Counted from the first letter of the stretch, positions 43,334 to 52,756 are shown. The stretch: DNA of 64,000 nucleotides from Paenibacillus_T sp033239625 (GCF_033239625.1 NZ_BTCK01000003.1:175378-239377); one strand, 5' to 3'. The notes: generated by a model not told the origin, from the sequence alone. A program made the numbers and translations.

Positions 43334-44311
43334 TTACAGCAGTTCGCGGCGAAGTTCTTCGCCGGATTTTGGCGACAGGTAAGCGAACGGAATGTCGAAT
43401 ACCGTTTTCGCACCTTTTTGACCATCGCGGCTGAGGCGGATCGCAGCGCGTGCGTAAGCAACAAGCACGCTTGCAGTAAATTCAGGGTTGCTCTCGAGTT
43501 TCAGACCGAACTCGATGATTTGTTTCGTGCTTTCGCCCGTGATGCCGCTGCGGATAACGAAACCGCCGTGCGGCATTCCTGCGTGATTCTCTTTGAGCTC
43601 TTCTTCGGAGATGAACGTTACCGTCGTATCGTAGTCGGAGAAGTAGTTCGGCATCGAAACGATCGTTTGACGGATCACTTCTTGGTCAGCGCCTTCTTCA
43701 GCAACAACGAAGCACTCGCGAAGGTGCTTCTCGCGCGTCGTGAACTCAGGCGTTTCACCGGAACGGATGCGGTCGATTACGGATTCAACCGGAACCGTGT
43801 ATTGAACGCCGCCTTTAACGCCTGGTACACGGCGGATTGCATCGGAGTGGCCTTGGCTTACGCCTTTGCCCCAGAACGTGTAGTCTTTGCCTTCCGGAAG
43901 AATCGATTCGGCGAGCAGACGGTTCAGCGAGAACAGGCCTGGATCCCAGCCGGTGGAAATAACGGACAGGTTGCCGCCTTGGGTTGCCGCAGCGTTAACC
44001 GTGTTGAAGAACTCAGGAATCTTAGCGTGCGTATCGAAGCTGTCGACCGTGTTGAACATGCTTGCGATAACTGGCGTTTGCTCTGGCAGGTCCGTTGCGG
44101 AACCGCCGCACAGAATCATGACGTCGATCTTGCCTTTGTATTGCTCAGCTGCCGAGATGTGCTCGAACTTTGCTGCTTGTCCTGCGAAATCCTCTGGTTG
44201 TCTGCGTGTGAAGATTGCAACAAGCTCCATGTCTGGGTTTTGTGCAATTGCTTTTTCGACACCTTTACCGAGGTTACCGTAACCAACGATGCCGATTTGA
44301 ATCTTACTCAT
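43334..44311 (-). CDS. ddh: meso-Diaminopimelate dehydrogenase
   Basis: 326 residues, the normal Ddh length. The NADP-binding motif is IGIVGYGNLGKGVEKAI; the substrate region carries GGSATDLPEQTP, STGWDPGLFSLNR and GHSDAIRRVPGV. It makes meso-DAP in one step from tetrahydrodipicolinate, bypassing the succinylase or acetylase routes. The ATG at 44311 follows GGAGG at nine bases; the longer frame upstream has no site. Its presence supports a Bacillales-type lysine/peptidoglycan variant. It is monocistronic and next to gdhA, which supplies glutamate. Confidence 0.97.
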   Translation of the reverse strand: MSKIQIGIVGYGNLGKGVEKAIAQNPDMELVAIFTRRQPEDFAGQAAKFEHISAAEQYKGKIDVMILCGGSATDLPEQTPVIASMFNTVDSFDTHAKIPEFFNTVNAAATQGGNLSVISTGWDPGLFSLNRLLAESILPEGKDYTFWGKGVSQGHSDAIRRVPGVKGGVQYTVPVESVIDRIRSGETPEFTTREKHLRECFVVAEEGADQEVIRQTIVSMPNYFSDYDTTVTFISEEELKENHAGMPHGGFVIRSGITGESTKQIIEFGLKLESNPEFTASVLVAYARAAIRLSRDGQKGAKTVFDIPFAYLSPKSGEELRRELL

Positions 44312-44705
44312 TTGGTTTTTCCTCCCTGAATTCGAATAAAACGCATAGGTTCTAGTATATAGAGATGTCAAGAAAAAAGTAAACTGACAATGTTGTCAAG
44401 GAGACCTTTTGTAGAAAAAATTAATTTGCAAAGCGCTCCGATTAGCATGCGCTCTTCATAGTGCGTATATGCAAAAAATAGTATTTTTGAAACCTCTATC
44501 GAAATCTACGAAAACATTGAAAATATAAGGTTTATAAAGGATAATACTCAGACTGAAGAAGGTTGCTATTCTATCATTTTCAAAAGTGAAGAAAGGCATC
44601 CGTTTTAAGCTTTTTTAAATATTAGAGTGATACAATGAAAGGGTATACATACAATTGAATTTTCCAATGTTGGTAGTTATTAATACCCGTTAGGGGGTTA
44701 TCGGG
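44312..44705. other. AT-rich divergent promoter region with a palindrome
   Basis: No gene was recognised. TGACAA and TTGTCA flank a two-base centre (44385-44398) and overlap a minus-strand TTGACA; a second TTGACA lies at 44366-44371. One of these probably drives ddh. Nothing clear was seen for the plus-strand oxidoreductase gene. Confidence 0.35.
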
Positions 44706-45956
44706 TTGACGAAACTGTTAGATCGGATGCGCAGAGGTTATGGTCGAAAGCTCGTCATGCTGCATGCATGGAACGGCTGGATCGTCGTCGCATTAGCGGT
44801 GACAGGACTAATTCTGCTTGGGGGATTCTGGCGTGGCGTATTAGGAGAAGGGCGAGTATGGATCAAATGGGTTCATATCGTCGTTGGCTTAGGCTCATTA
44901 GTGCCGGTTATCTACTATCTGCTGCTGGCCGGGAAGCATTGGAAACAGCTGCGAGGCAAGCCGTGGCAGCGGTTCAACGTGTTGTTCGTCCTTGCATTAT
45001 TGCTCGGTTGGCTGGCTTCCGGCGTGCTGCTCTGGCAGTTCAAGGCCGTTGGTCCGCGTTGGTCGAATCCTGCGCTGACGATGCATGATTTGCTCACATG
45101 GATCGGGCTGCCGTATATCATTTATCACTCCATTACGAGGACGCAATGGCTGAAGGAACCGAATCGCCGCACCGTAACGTCGGGTCGACAGTCGGCAGCC
45201 GGCGGGCTGCATCCAGCGTCTATGCATCAGCCGTTCTACTCGCGCCGCTCATTCATTCGAGGCTCCATTGCTGCGGGACTGGCTGTGCTGATAGGACCTT
45301 CTTTCTTAAAATGGCTCGGCCAATCGCTCGGCGGCTCCATTGGCGGCAGCTCGCTGGAACAGCTGGTAGAGAACGATTCAAACCATCTGGTGCCCGCGCC
45401 GCAGCCGCTTGCGGCATCAAGTTCACCCATAGGCGGCGGGTCGTCTGGTCGATTCCGCGTCTATACGGTAACGCCGATTCCGAGCTTCGACAATAACAAT
45501 TGGTCCTTCACTGTTGATGGATTGGTAGAGAAGAAACTTCAGTTCACGTGGGATCAGTTCGTGAAGCTCAAACGATCCGTCCAAGTGAGCGACTTCCATT
45601 GCGTGACGGGTTGGTCGGTCTATAAGAATACGTGGGAAGGCATTCCGCTGCGGACGATTCTGGCGGAAGCAGGGGTCAAATCCGAGGCGAGATACATTAA
45701 ATTTTACTCCGGTGACGGGGTGTATACGGATGCATTATCGCTCGAACAGGTACAGGTGCAAATGTCGGATGTCATGGTTGCGGTTATGCATGACGGCAAG
45801 CCGATTCCGAGCGACTTGGGCGGACCTGTACGGCTTATTGTGCCTGCGATGTATGCGTACAAATCGGTCAAATGGCTCGTGCGAATCGAGCTAATAGCCG
45901 ACAGCCATATCGGCTATTGGGAAGAACGAGGCTATAGCAACGATGCTTGGGTGTAG
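44706..45956 (+). CDS. Heme-b membrane domain fused to sulfite-oxidase-fold molybdopterin oxidoreductase
   Basis: 416 residues from a TTG start after GGGGG. Residues about 10-150 are a four-helix cytochrome-b-like membrane domain with His at 20, 57, 127 and 141 as likely heme ligands. A Tat-like motif SRRSFIRG lies at 179-186, followed by a hydrophobic helix. Residues about 245-410 are a YedY/sulfite-oxidase-like Moco domain with the molybdenum Cys at 299 (FHCVTGWS) and GGPVRLIVPAMYAYKSVKW near the end. It combines what is elsewhere two proteins, a membrane cytochrome and an exported Moco enzyme. The substrate is unknown; a reductase or repair role as in MsrP is one option. Confidence 0.9.
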   Translation: MTKLLDRMRRGYGRKLVMLHAWNGWIVVALAVTGLILLGGFWRGVLGEGRVWIKWVHIVVGLGSLVPVIYYLLLAGKHWKQLRGKPWQRFNVLFVLALLLGWLASGVLLWQFKAVGPRWSNPALTMHDLLTWIGLPYIIYHSITRTQWLKEPNRRTVTSGRQSAAGGLHPASMHQPFYSRRSFIRGSIAAGLAVLIGPSFLKWLGQSLGGSIGGSSLEQLVENDSNHLVPAPQPLAASSSPIGGGSSGRFRVYTVTPIPSFDNNNWSFTVDGLVEKKLQFTWDQFVKLKRSVQVSDFHCVTGWSVYKNTWEGIPLRTILAEAGVKSEARYIKFYSGDGVYTDALSLEQVQVQMSDVMVAVMHDGKPIPSDLGGPVRLIVPAMYAYKSVKWLVRIELIADSHIGYWEERGYSNDAWV

Positions 45957-46065
45957 TCGCCGGTAAGACAACCTTCACGAGAAAAGGAAATGATGTGATT
46001 GTATATTTATGCACTATGTTGTATAAATAATTATCATCATTCTTTTCGGGGGAGGTTGTTTTTCT

Positions 46066-47292
46066 ATGTCTGGATCATCTGTAGTTAAGCCGCACATGGG
46101 GGACACGCAGCAGCTGCTTGAAGCGGCGGAGCAATCGGTGTTATTCACGGCTGCACGTCCTGCCGTCATCATGGAGAAGGGCGAAGGGATGTATCTGTGG
46201 GATACGGAAGGGCGTTCGTATCTCGACTTCATTGGCGGCTGGGCGGTGAATGCGCTTGGGCATTCGCCGCGTGTTATACAAGAGGCGCTGGCGGAGCAGT
46301 CTGCGCAGCTGGTGAATGCGAGCCCTGGCTTCTTCAACAAGCCCATGGTCGAATTCGCGAAGCAGCTTACGGAGCTGTCCGTATTCGACCGCGTGTTCTT
46401 CGGCAGCAGCGGGGCGGAGGCGAATGAGAGCGCCATTAAGCTGGCGCGCAAGTACGGAGCGCTGCACCGTGGCGGGGCCTATGAAATTATTACGACGCTC
46501 GGCGGCTTCCATGGGCGAACGCTGGCGATGATGTCGGCGACGGGCAAGCCGTATTGGGAGCCGTTGTTCGCACCGAAGGTACCCGGATTCCGGCATGTAC
46601 CGTTCAACGATCTGGATGCCATGCGCGAGGCGATCAGCAAACAGACTTGTGCGATTATGATCGAGCCGGTGCAGGGCGAAGGCGGCGTGCATCCGGCCGA
46701 TCCCGCGTACGTGACGGGGCTGCGAGAGCTGTGTGACGAGCATGGAATTTTGCTTATTTTCGACGAGATTCAGACGGGACTGGGGCGCACGGGCAAGCTG
46801 TTCGCGTATGAGCATTATGGCATTGAGCCGGACGTTATGACGCTGGGCAAAGGAATTGGAGGCGGCTTCCCGCTGTCGGCTATGCTGACGAAGGAGAGGT
46901 ATAACCTGTTCGAGCCGGGCGAGCAGGGCGGTACGTACACGGGCCAGCCGCTGGCAATGGCAGTCGGAAAGGCGGTTGTCGGCGCTATTGTGGAGCAGCA
47001 GCTGGCGGTGCAAGCGGCTGATGTCGGTGCTTACATTCAGGTAGAATTGAGCAAGATTGCGGAAGGGTATGGACTGACGGGCATACGTGGAATGGGCTTG
47101 CTGATCGCTTTTAATCTGCCCCAGCCTAGAGGCTCTGAGCTCTGTGCAGCCTCTATGGCGAACGGCCTGATCATTAACTCGTCGAGCCCGTCGGTTATTC
47201 GGCTAATACCGCCTTTAATTGTTTCACGTTCGGATGTTGATGAGATGCTCGCACGTCTGCGTCGCTCACTTAATGACGTATTGGATGCATAA
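46066..47292 (+). CDS. argD: ArgD-like class-III aminotransferase (acetylornithine transaminase family)
   Basis: 408 residues with a fold-type I PLP pattern: FFGSSGAEANESAIKLARKYG, IFDEIQTGLGRTGK, and the PLP lysine in MTLGKGIGGGFPLSAM (about residue 265). Length and motifs fit acetylornithine or succinylornithine aminotransferase. No arginine genes are adjacent, so the biosynthetic copy may lie elsewhere and this one may have another acceptor. GGGGGAGG precedes the ATG. The symbol is a family-level assignment. Confidence 0.85.
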   Translation: MSGSSVVKPHMGDTQQLLEAAEQSVLFTAARPAVIMEKGEGMYLWDTEGRSYLDFIGGWAVNALGHSPRVIQEALAEQSAQLVNASPGFFNKPMVEFAKQLTELSVFDRVFFGSSGAEANESAIKLARKYGALHRGGAYEIITTLGGFHGRTLAMMSATGKPYWEPLFAPKVPGFRHVPFNDLDAMREAISKQTCAIMIEPVQGEGGVHPADPAYVTGLRELCDEHGILLIFDEIQTGLGRTGKLFAYEHYGIEPDVMTLGKGIGGGFPLSAMLTKERYNLFEPGEQGGTYTGQPLAMAVGKAVVGAIVEQQLAVQAADVGAYIQVELSKIAEGYGLTGIRGMGLLIAFNLPQPRGSELCAASMANGLIINSSSPSVIRLIPPLIVSRSDVDEMLARLRRSLNDVLDA

Positions 47293-47359
47293 TGGCAATC
47301 CGCCCTTAGACATGCTAAAGTACGGGTATAACGATCGATTGTGAAGGGGCGCAGCGTAT

Positions 47360-47872
47360 ATGGTTACCAGATTTGCACGAGAATCGAGATGCTACAAGAC
47401 ATCGCGGGTATTCCCGACGGATGTGAACAACCACAACACCTTGTTCGGCGGCAAACTAATGTCTTACATCGACGATATCGCATCTATTGCAGCGACGAAG
47501 CATTGCCGCCGGCCCGTCGTCACCGCATCGACGGACTCGGTTGACTTCCTGTCCCCGATCCGCCCGACTGACGCGGTATCTCTGGAAGCATTCGTTACAT
47601 GGACTGGCCGTTCTTCGATGGAAGTGTTCGTGAAGGTCATCAAGGAGGAGCTGTTGACCGGGGAACGGATGATTGCGGCGACTTCGTTCCTGACGTTCGT
47701 CGCGCTTGACGAGAATCGCCGGCCGATTGAAGTGCCGGATGTCGTGCCGGAGACGGAAGAAGAACTCAAGCTGCATGAGACAGCGCCGCAGCGGGCTGAG
47801 GCGCGTCGCCTTCGCCGCCAGGAAAGCAAGCGGTTCGCGGACTATCTCACGGTTACGCAGCCTTGGGACTAG
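47360..47872 (+). CDS. Acyl-CoA thioesterase (hotdog fold, YkhA-like)
   Basis: 170 residues. The hotdog ACOT pattern is clear: FPTDVNNHNTLFGGKLMSYID with the catalytic Asn/Asp helix, TASTDSVDFLSPIRPTDAV, and AATSFLTFVALDENRRP. It hydrolyses acyl-CoA in the cytoplasm; chain preference is unknown. The extra C-terminal helix is Arg/Glu-rich. GGGGCG lies ten bases before the ATG. It follows the aminotransferase gene by 67 bases. Confidence 0.92.
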   Translation: MVTRFARESRCYKTSRVFPTDVNNHNTLFGGKLMSYIDDIASIAATKHCRRPVVTASTDSVDFLSPIRPTDAVSLEAFVTWTGRSSMEVFVKVIKEELLTGERMIAATSFLTFVALDENRRPIEVPDVVPETEEELKLHETAPQRAEARRLRRQESKRFADYLTVTQPWD

Positions 47873-48075
47873 CATGTAGGATGCGTTATTTGCGAATCGA
47901 CATTTTCTTCACCTTCACGCCTGTCCGCAGATACGCTATGATGAGAAGGTATCGGAAATAAGCGTATGCTTGCGAAGCGAGCAATTTTGCTTAGCTTCTG
48001 CTTAAGAAGTTTCAATTTGCTTACCAGCAGCAGTATCGAAGGGGCACGCAAATTGATTTCAGGAGGCGAAGAACG

Positions 48076-48390
48076 ATGGCAGATCAGCAATCTCGCATTA
48101 TCCATTCGGTTATTTTCACGCTGAAGCATCCGCGCGAATCTGCGGAGGCGCAGCAGTTTCTGGCGGACGGACGCCGCATTCTGAGCAGCATTCCGTCGGT
48201 CGAGCAGTTCGTGGTGAACCTGCAGGTTAGCCCGAAGAACGACTATCAATACGGCTTCTCGATGGCATTCGCCGATCAAGAAGCATATGAAGCGTACAAC
48301 AATCATCCGCTCCATACCGCTTTCGTTGCGGAGCGTTGGGAGACTGAGGTTGAGCGATTCTTAGAGATCGACTACGTTGAGTGGGTTTAG
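48076..48390 (+). CDS. Dabb (stress-responsive A/B barrel) domain protein
   Basis: 104 residues. IIHSVIFTLKHPRESAEAQQF, NDYQYGFSMAFADQEAYEAY and HPLHTAFVAE define a single Dabb barrel, which usually dimerises. Members range from stress proteins to cyclases; the function here is open. AGGAGG lies ten bases before the ATG. It is preceded by 200 bases with no recognised gene and followed by a terminator. Confidence 0.9.
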   Translation: MADQQSRIIHSVIFTLKHPRESAEAQQFLADGRRILSSIPSVEQFVVNLQVSPKNDYQYGFSMAFADQEAYEAYNNHPLHTAFVAERWETEVERFLEIDYVEWV

Positions 48391-48420
48391 ACGTACATAA
48401 GTGGCAAGTGGCAACATATG

Positions 48421-48475
48421 AAGGAGCAGCTCCGCAAGCGCATCAGACGATGGCATGGGGAGCTGCTCCTTTTGC
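48421..48475. terminator. Terminator between the Dabb gene and convergent DUF4179 gene
   Basis: AAGGAGCAGCTCC pairs with GGAGCTGCTCCTT, followed by TTTGC. It is long enough to serve both strands. Confidence 0.75.
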
Positions 48476-48485
48476 ATAAAATCAA

Positions 48486-49691
48486 CTATTCTACTGGCAC
48501 CCTAATGGTTAGTCCTTCAATCGGCGTTTCCTTCCATTCCGGCTCGCCGTCGACGGTCACCATCGTTCGGATCATCGGTATAATCGTTATAGTGGAACCG
48601 CTTGGGACAGGCGGGGTATACAGCCATTTGTCCTCGACATAAGCGGAATCAGGCGTTGCGTTGATGGGTCTATCGGTGTTATGCGAGGCCCCCCACTCGC
48701 CAGTAAGCTCAAGTGCCTTGCCCTTCTCATCTTGAATGCGATAATGAAGAAATTCGCCTTGCTGGAGCATCGCTTGGTGCCTCAAAAGCGGTATTTGCAG
48801 CTTCAGATGCCATTCCGCGGCCGTATCAGACATTCGCAGCCGTACCACTTCGAACGAGTTTTTCTCATGCTCGGCGCGCAGCGGCTTGTCCCGCTGGATC
48901 GTGCGAGAGTGATCTATACCTGAGAGGGGGAGCTCGAAGCCCCAATCGCCAGGGATGACGCTGTAGGGTCTCTCGTCGGAGTGCTGGACGCCGAACTTCG
49001 GTACGTTAATCGCTAATGTGAAGGTGTCTGGCAGTTTTTTTTGCACAAAATATTTGACCACTCCAGCCTCGTAGCCATCGTATAAGCCTCCATGGTCAAA
49101 CTTATACGTGTAGCCGAGCAGCGACTTTGTAGAAGGCGCAAGCTGAAAGTCGGGTATCACATAATCCCCTTTAGGAATCTCGCCTTGCTCCTTTCGGAAC
49201 GTGTAGCTGAAAGACACTTGCAGACCGTCGTAGAACGCTTCGTGAATACGCAGGATATACCCGTTGTTCTTCACTTCCGCTAGAATCGGCAGCTCACCCG
49301 TGTTCTGAACCGTCAGATGCTGCCTCACGCCTTCATCGCCGATCCAACCAAAGATAGACGACAAATACGGTTTCATGGACTCCACCGTCTGAGGGCTCGA
49401 TGCAATCCACACGCTCGCGGACAGCAGGAGGAAGACGATCGCAAGCGCTAATCTTCTCATTCGATGCGTAGAGCGGATAGCCCGTCTTGGACTAGGCAGC
49501 TCGGCGGCAGCATCCTGCTGCTCTTCGTGAACCGCATCGAACGTCGTCGGCATATTGTGCTGAGCGGCTGTATCACCCACCAGCTCAACAAGCGTCTCAT
49601 CGATTCTTCTTCTCACCGCGTCCGGAATCGGGAGATCGCGCTCGTCCGTCGTTCCTCTTAGTTCCTTGCGGATCAAGTCTTCGAAGCTCAT
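48486..49691 (-). CDS. DUF4179 membrane protein, probable anti-sigma factor
   Basis: 401 residues. A cytoplasmic N-terminal segment (about 1-85) is followed by one membrane helix (about 88-107) and a large extracellular region with the DUF4179 pattern (HLTVQNTGELPILAEVKNNG and YDGLQVSFSYTF). The ATG overlaps the sigma-factor stop (ATGA), so the two are coupled. Such proteins hold an ECF sigma factor at the membrane until an envelope signal releases it. The signal is not known. Confidence 0.85.
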   Translation of the reverse strand: MSFEDLIRKELRGTTDERDLPIPDAVRRRIDETLVELVGDTAAQHNMPTTFDAVHEEQQDAAAELPSPRRAIRSTHRMRRLALAIVFLLLSASVWIASSPQTVESMKPYLSSIFGWIGDEGVRQHLTVQNTGELPILAEVKNNGYILRIHEAFYDGLQVSFSYTFRKEQGEIPKGDYVIPDFQLAPSTKSLLGYTYKFDHGGLYDGYEAGVVKYFVQKKLPDTFTLAINVPKFGVQHSDERPYSVIPGDWGFELPLSGIDHSRTIQRDKPLRAEHEKNSFEVVRLRMSDTAAEWHLKLQIPLLRHQAMLQQGEFLHYRIQDEKGKALELTGEWGASHNTDRPINATPDSAYVEDKWLYTPPVPSGSTITIIPMIRTMVTVDGEPEWKETPIEGLTIRVPVE

Positions 49692-50224
49692 AGCAATCCC
49701 TCCTCTTGCACAGGTCCCGTCAGCAGCATCGCAAGCTTTTCTCTTGCCCGATACAGACGTGATTTGATCGTTCCATCCGACAGCTGGAGCAGCTCACCGA
49801 TCTCCTTGAGCGGCATATCCTCGAGATAATGCAGCATAATGACCTCTCGTTGTTCAGGTCCGAGCAGTCCGATCGCATGATACAGATCAAGCTTGTCCTC
49901 GCTCGGATGATCGACAGCAGGTACGGTGACAGCGTCATTCTCGTACAACGGGATGACTAGGCTTTTACGCTTCAGCATGCCGTTGCATTGATTAATCAGG
50001 ATGCGTACCAGCCAGGTTTGGGCATAGCGAGGCTCCTGAAGCTGATGGATTTGGCGAAAAGCTGCAACGATCGTCTCCTGTATAGCGTCCGCCGCATCGT
50101 CATCCGACCGCAGCATGCCGAAGGCAACACGGTACAGCGTCTTCTCATACATGCGGATCATACGGACAAAATCGTCCTTCGATCCCTGTCTTGCGCGAAC
50201 GACAATATCGATGAGTTCGTTCAA
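49688..50224 (-). CDS. ECF-family RNA polymerase sigma factor
   Basis: 178 residues. Region 2 is RVAFGMLRSDDDAADAIQET and region 4 is LGPEQREVIMLHYLEDMPLK, followed by EIGELLQLSDGTIKSRLYRAREKL. The start is TTG at 50224, eight bases after AAGGGAG. It is co-expressed with the DUF4179 anti-sigma protein and is distinct from the ECF41 factor at 1078. Its regulon cannot be read from the window. Confidence 0.95.
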   Translation of the reverse strand: MNELIDIVVRARQGSKDDFVRMIRMYEKTLYRVAFGMLRSDDDAADAIQETIVAAFRQIHQLQEPRYAQTWLVRILINQCNGMLKRKSLVIPLYENDAVTVPAVDHPSEDKLDLYHAIGLLGPEQREVIMLHYLEDMPLKEIGELLQLSDGTIKSRLYRAREKLAMLLTGPVQEEGLL

Positions 50225-50316
50225 TGTGGCGTCTCCCTTCAGCCAAGCTTATACCTATTAGAGAATGAATCCGCTCGAAAGGTTCCCTGCCTTGTCAAAA
50301 AATAGCGGATGGATGC

Positions 50317-50349
50317 AAAACAATCCGTCTCCCAAGAAGGAAGACGGAT
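50317..50349 (-). terminator. Terminator of the sensor-domain gene
   Basis: On the minus strand ATCCGTCT and AGACGGAT form an 8-bp stem with a small inner CC/GG pair and are followed by TGTTTT. It starts 14 bases after the stop. Confidence 0.75.
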
Positions 50350-50363
50350 GTGTGCTTGCTCGA

Positions 50364-51317
50364 TTATTGCGGATACATCTTCGCGTGCAGCTGCTGGCGG
50401 AGCGCTTCAAGCTCGGCCTTCAGGTCATCGTTAGCGTTCGTGCTGTAACGATCATTCGACGATGCTGGCGCCGGTGCGTCCGGATCAAAAGGTTCGAACG
50501 GCAGCGAATCGAGCGTATAGTCTGCTGAAACTTTCGTATGATCATTGTAAGCGCTTTGTGTAGCCGAAGCAGCTGCCGTTTGATAGAGCGTATCGGCAGG
50601 CACTTCGTGCACTTCTTGAGAAGCAACGACTGGAGCTTCTTGTTTGCTCGCTGGACGTTGCGGCTGTGCTTGCAGCAGAATAGCTGTGCGATTGGCCTGC
50701 ACATGCGTCAGTCGTGCGAGTACGCTCCAGCCGATCAGGATGAACACGAGTCCGACGCCGGATCCGATGTAGGAACGCTCGAGCGGGGACAGCATTGGGA
50801 AGATCGTATCCATCACTACATCATCTTGATAAATTTCAATGTCATATTGCTTCAGCACTAGATAGACAACCGGCGAGAGCAGGGCGGCAATACCGGACAG
50901 CGGCAGCACAGCAGCAGCGGCGAATTGCAGGACTGCAGCCGGCAGCTTGACGAGCCAGTAGCTCAGCGGCAAGTAAGGTGCCGTAGAGGTGAACAGATCC
51001 TTGTACGTGAAAGGACCGAATGCATGTTTATACGGCAGTGCAGCAGCGTACTTCTCAGGCAGCAGCATGCGAACGCGGCGGGCATCCTCCATCATGAGTA
51101 CATGCGACAGATGAACGCTTAGCTTCAGAATCGGAAGGCCGATCAGCAGCGGTGTTAAACCGAAACCAAGCGCCGTCAGCGTGACCGACAGGACAAAGCC
51201 GATAATCGAAAGCGGCAGCGTAATGAACAACATATATATCGTTTGACTTACGTATCGGCCGATCGGGCCTGCCGGCGGCAGCGGGATCGACTGGTTAGGC
51301 ACAGGTTGTTTTATCAT
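50364..51317 (-). CDS. Sensor-domain (PF13796-type) membrane protein
   Basis: 317 residues. An N-terminal membrane region with five or so helices (about 20-215) matches the putative sensor domain usually fused to NarL-type histidine kinases: YMLFITLPLSIIGFVLSVTL and FGLTPLLIGLPIL. Here no kinase follows; residues about 220-317 are a low-complexity cytoplasmic tail rich in Gln, Ala and Asp ending in a coiled segment (DLKAELEALRQQLHA). GGAG precedes the ATG. It lies upstream of the ECF sigma gene but has its own terminator. Confidence 0.75.
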   Translation of the reverse strand: MIKQPVPNQSIPLPPAGPIGRYVSQTIYMLFITLPLSIIGFVLSVTLTALGFGLTPLLIGLPILKLSVHLSHVLMMEDARRVRMLLPEKYAAALPYKHAFGPFTYKDLFTSTAPYLPLSYWLVKLPAAVLQFAAAAVLPLSGIAALLSPVVYLVLKQYDIEIYQDDVVMDTIFPMLSPLERSYIGSGVGLVFILIGWSVLARLTHVQANRTAILLQAQPQRPASKQEAPVVASQEVHEVPADTLYQTAAASATQSAYNDHTKVSADYTLDSLPFEPFDPDAPAPASSNDRYSTNANDDLKAELEALRQQLHAKMYPQ

Positions 51318-51685
51318 ATTCTAACTCCTTCAATGGGAATAATCCGTTGAATTCAGTATAGAAGAATGGATGGCTCCCGCATACGGTCGCTCGGCGGGAT
51401 GATTCCCCCATCTAGAGTCGAGGTTTCAATCATACGATGGAATGAGGTGGGAAGGCAGAGAAGCCGATCATGTGACAGGAATCACCGCAAACAACGGGGT
51501 TCCATATTAGAATGAAAATGGAAACTGAAAAATGAAAAATGAGAAAAGGATTTGTAAGACAACCGTTATATGAAATTAATCTCATGAAACACTTCTTGGC
51601 AGTTCAGGTGATATAATTAAAATAATTGAACTTTTCAGAGTACTTCGTCAATACAAATCCGGATCCAAGGCAGGAGGTATTGTAG
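51318..51685. other. Intergenic region, nothing recognised
   Basis: 368 bases with A-rich runs near 51520-51560 and several TATAAT-like words near 51610, but no gene, hairpin or clear promoter pair. It contains the promoters of two divergent genes. Confidence 0.3.
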
Positions 51686-52006
51686 ATGCGTGAAGCTAAC
51701 GGGAACTCGAATGAAAGGTTGACTAAGGTTCCGATCCAGATTCCGAACGATGCACGTTACATTGATCCTGTGGTCGATTATATCCGTGATATCATTAGAC
51801 CCGATCAACTCGTGAAGTCGGATACGCATTGGGACTACTACTTGGGCGAGAGTGTCGAGTTTACGAAAGACGGAGTTGAGATGGCCTATGAGTGGAATGA
51901 GTCGTGGGGCCATGAATTGACGACCAGGGCTGCAACGGAGCAGGCTGCTAAGGCTGTACGAGAGATGGCGGCCAGTATCACTTATCATATCAAGAAGGTA
52001 CAGTAA
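51686..52006 (+). CDS. Small conserved-looking cytoplasmic protein of unknown function
   Basis: 106 residues, no signal peptide or membrane segment. Hydrophilic and rich in charged and aromatic residues (HWDYYLGESVEF, MAYEWNESWGHEL), ending in a helical KKVQ tail. AGGAGG lies eight bases before the ATG and a terminator follows, so it is a real gene. I do not recognise a family. Confidence 0.7.
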   Translation: MREANGNSNERLTKVPIQIPNDARYIDPVVDYIRDIIRPDQLVKSDTHWDYYLGESVEFTKDGVEMAYEWNESWGHELTTRAATEQAAKAVREMAASITYHIKKVQ

Positions 52007-52029
52007 GGTTATATGGCGGTACAAGAATG

Positions 52030-52060
52030 AAGATCCCCTCATTGCGAGCGGGATCTTTTG
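52030..52060 (+). terminator. Terminator of the small unknown gene
   Basis: AAGATCCC pairs with GGGATCTT; TTGTAATTT follows. It lies 24 bases after the stop. Confidence 0.8.
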
Positions 52061-52207
52061 TAATTTCAGGGCTTTTCTGATCACGATCGGAAGAGGGGGA
52101 CTAAGTGCGATTTATAATTTTTGGTTAAAATGGATTAGAATGGTGTGAACGTCTCTGACATATGTTCATTCGGGGGACAAATAAACGGACTGAAAGGTGG
52201 ATGATTA

Positions 52208-52672
52208 ATGAAAAAGAAGCTGCTCGCTGCGTTCGCTATTCTATTGCTTGCGGTGCTCATGAGCTTCACGGTGTCCGGCTCCGCTGCACCAAGCCCCTAT
52301 GTGCACGGCGTATTCTCGACCAACCCGCTCTATGTGAAGGATGGCGTAACCGGCAGCTGGCTGACAGCGACAAGCGGCAACGCGATTGCAAGCTGGACGG
52401 ACGATCCGCTCAGCTCGGGCAATCAAGGCTTTTTCAATGCGATTGTGTATGTAGGCAGTGTGAAGTATGAATTCCGGCTCGTTAGTCTAACCTCTACGAC
52501 CACCGACACGATTGACGGCACCTTCGATATTTATGTCAATAATTCACTGACCGCAACCGTCAATGGCACCGTGTACGGCTTAAGTCAGCCAGTGGGCAAC
52601 TACTTCAAGTTTTATGACAGCGTATACAACTGGCATGTCTCCGCTTATATAACAGATCGGCTCGATTATTAA
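52208..52672 (+). CDS. Secreted protein of unknown function
   Basis: 154 residues with a signal peptide (1-26, ending GSA). The mature part is rich in Ser, Thr and aromatic residues and looks like a small beta-sandwich (TTDTIDGTFDIYVNNSLTAT). No cysteine and no catalytic motif. AAAGGTGG precedes the ATG. It is monocistronic; GC-rich hairpins and a terminator follow. No family is recognised. Confidence 0.7.
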   Translation: MKKKLLAAFAILLLAVLMSFTVSGSAAPSPYVHGVFSTNPLYVKDGVTGSWLTATSGNAIASWTDDPLSSGNQGFFNAIVYVGSVKYEFRLVSLTSTTTDTIDGTFDIYVNNSLTATVNGTVYGLSQPVGNYFKFYDSVYNWHVSAYITDRLDY

Positions 52673-52756
52673 TCGCTGAGGCAGCACGGGCTGCTAGCCG
52701 TCGGCGGCTGCCCCCGCCGCTGTGCGGCACGCGCTTTTCGCGGCTGCTGCAAAGCA

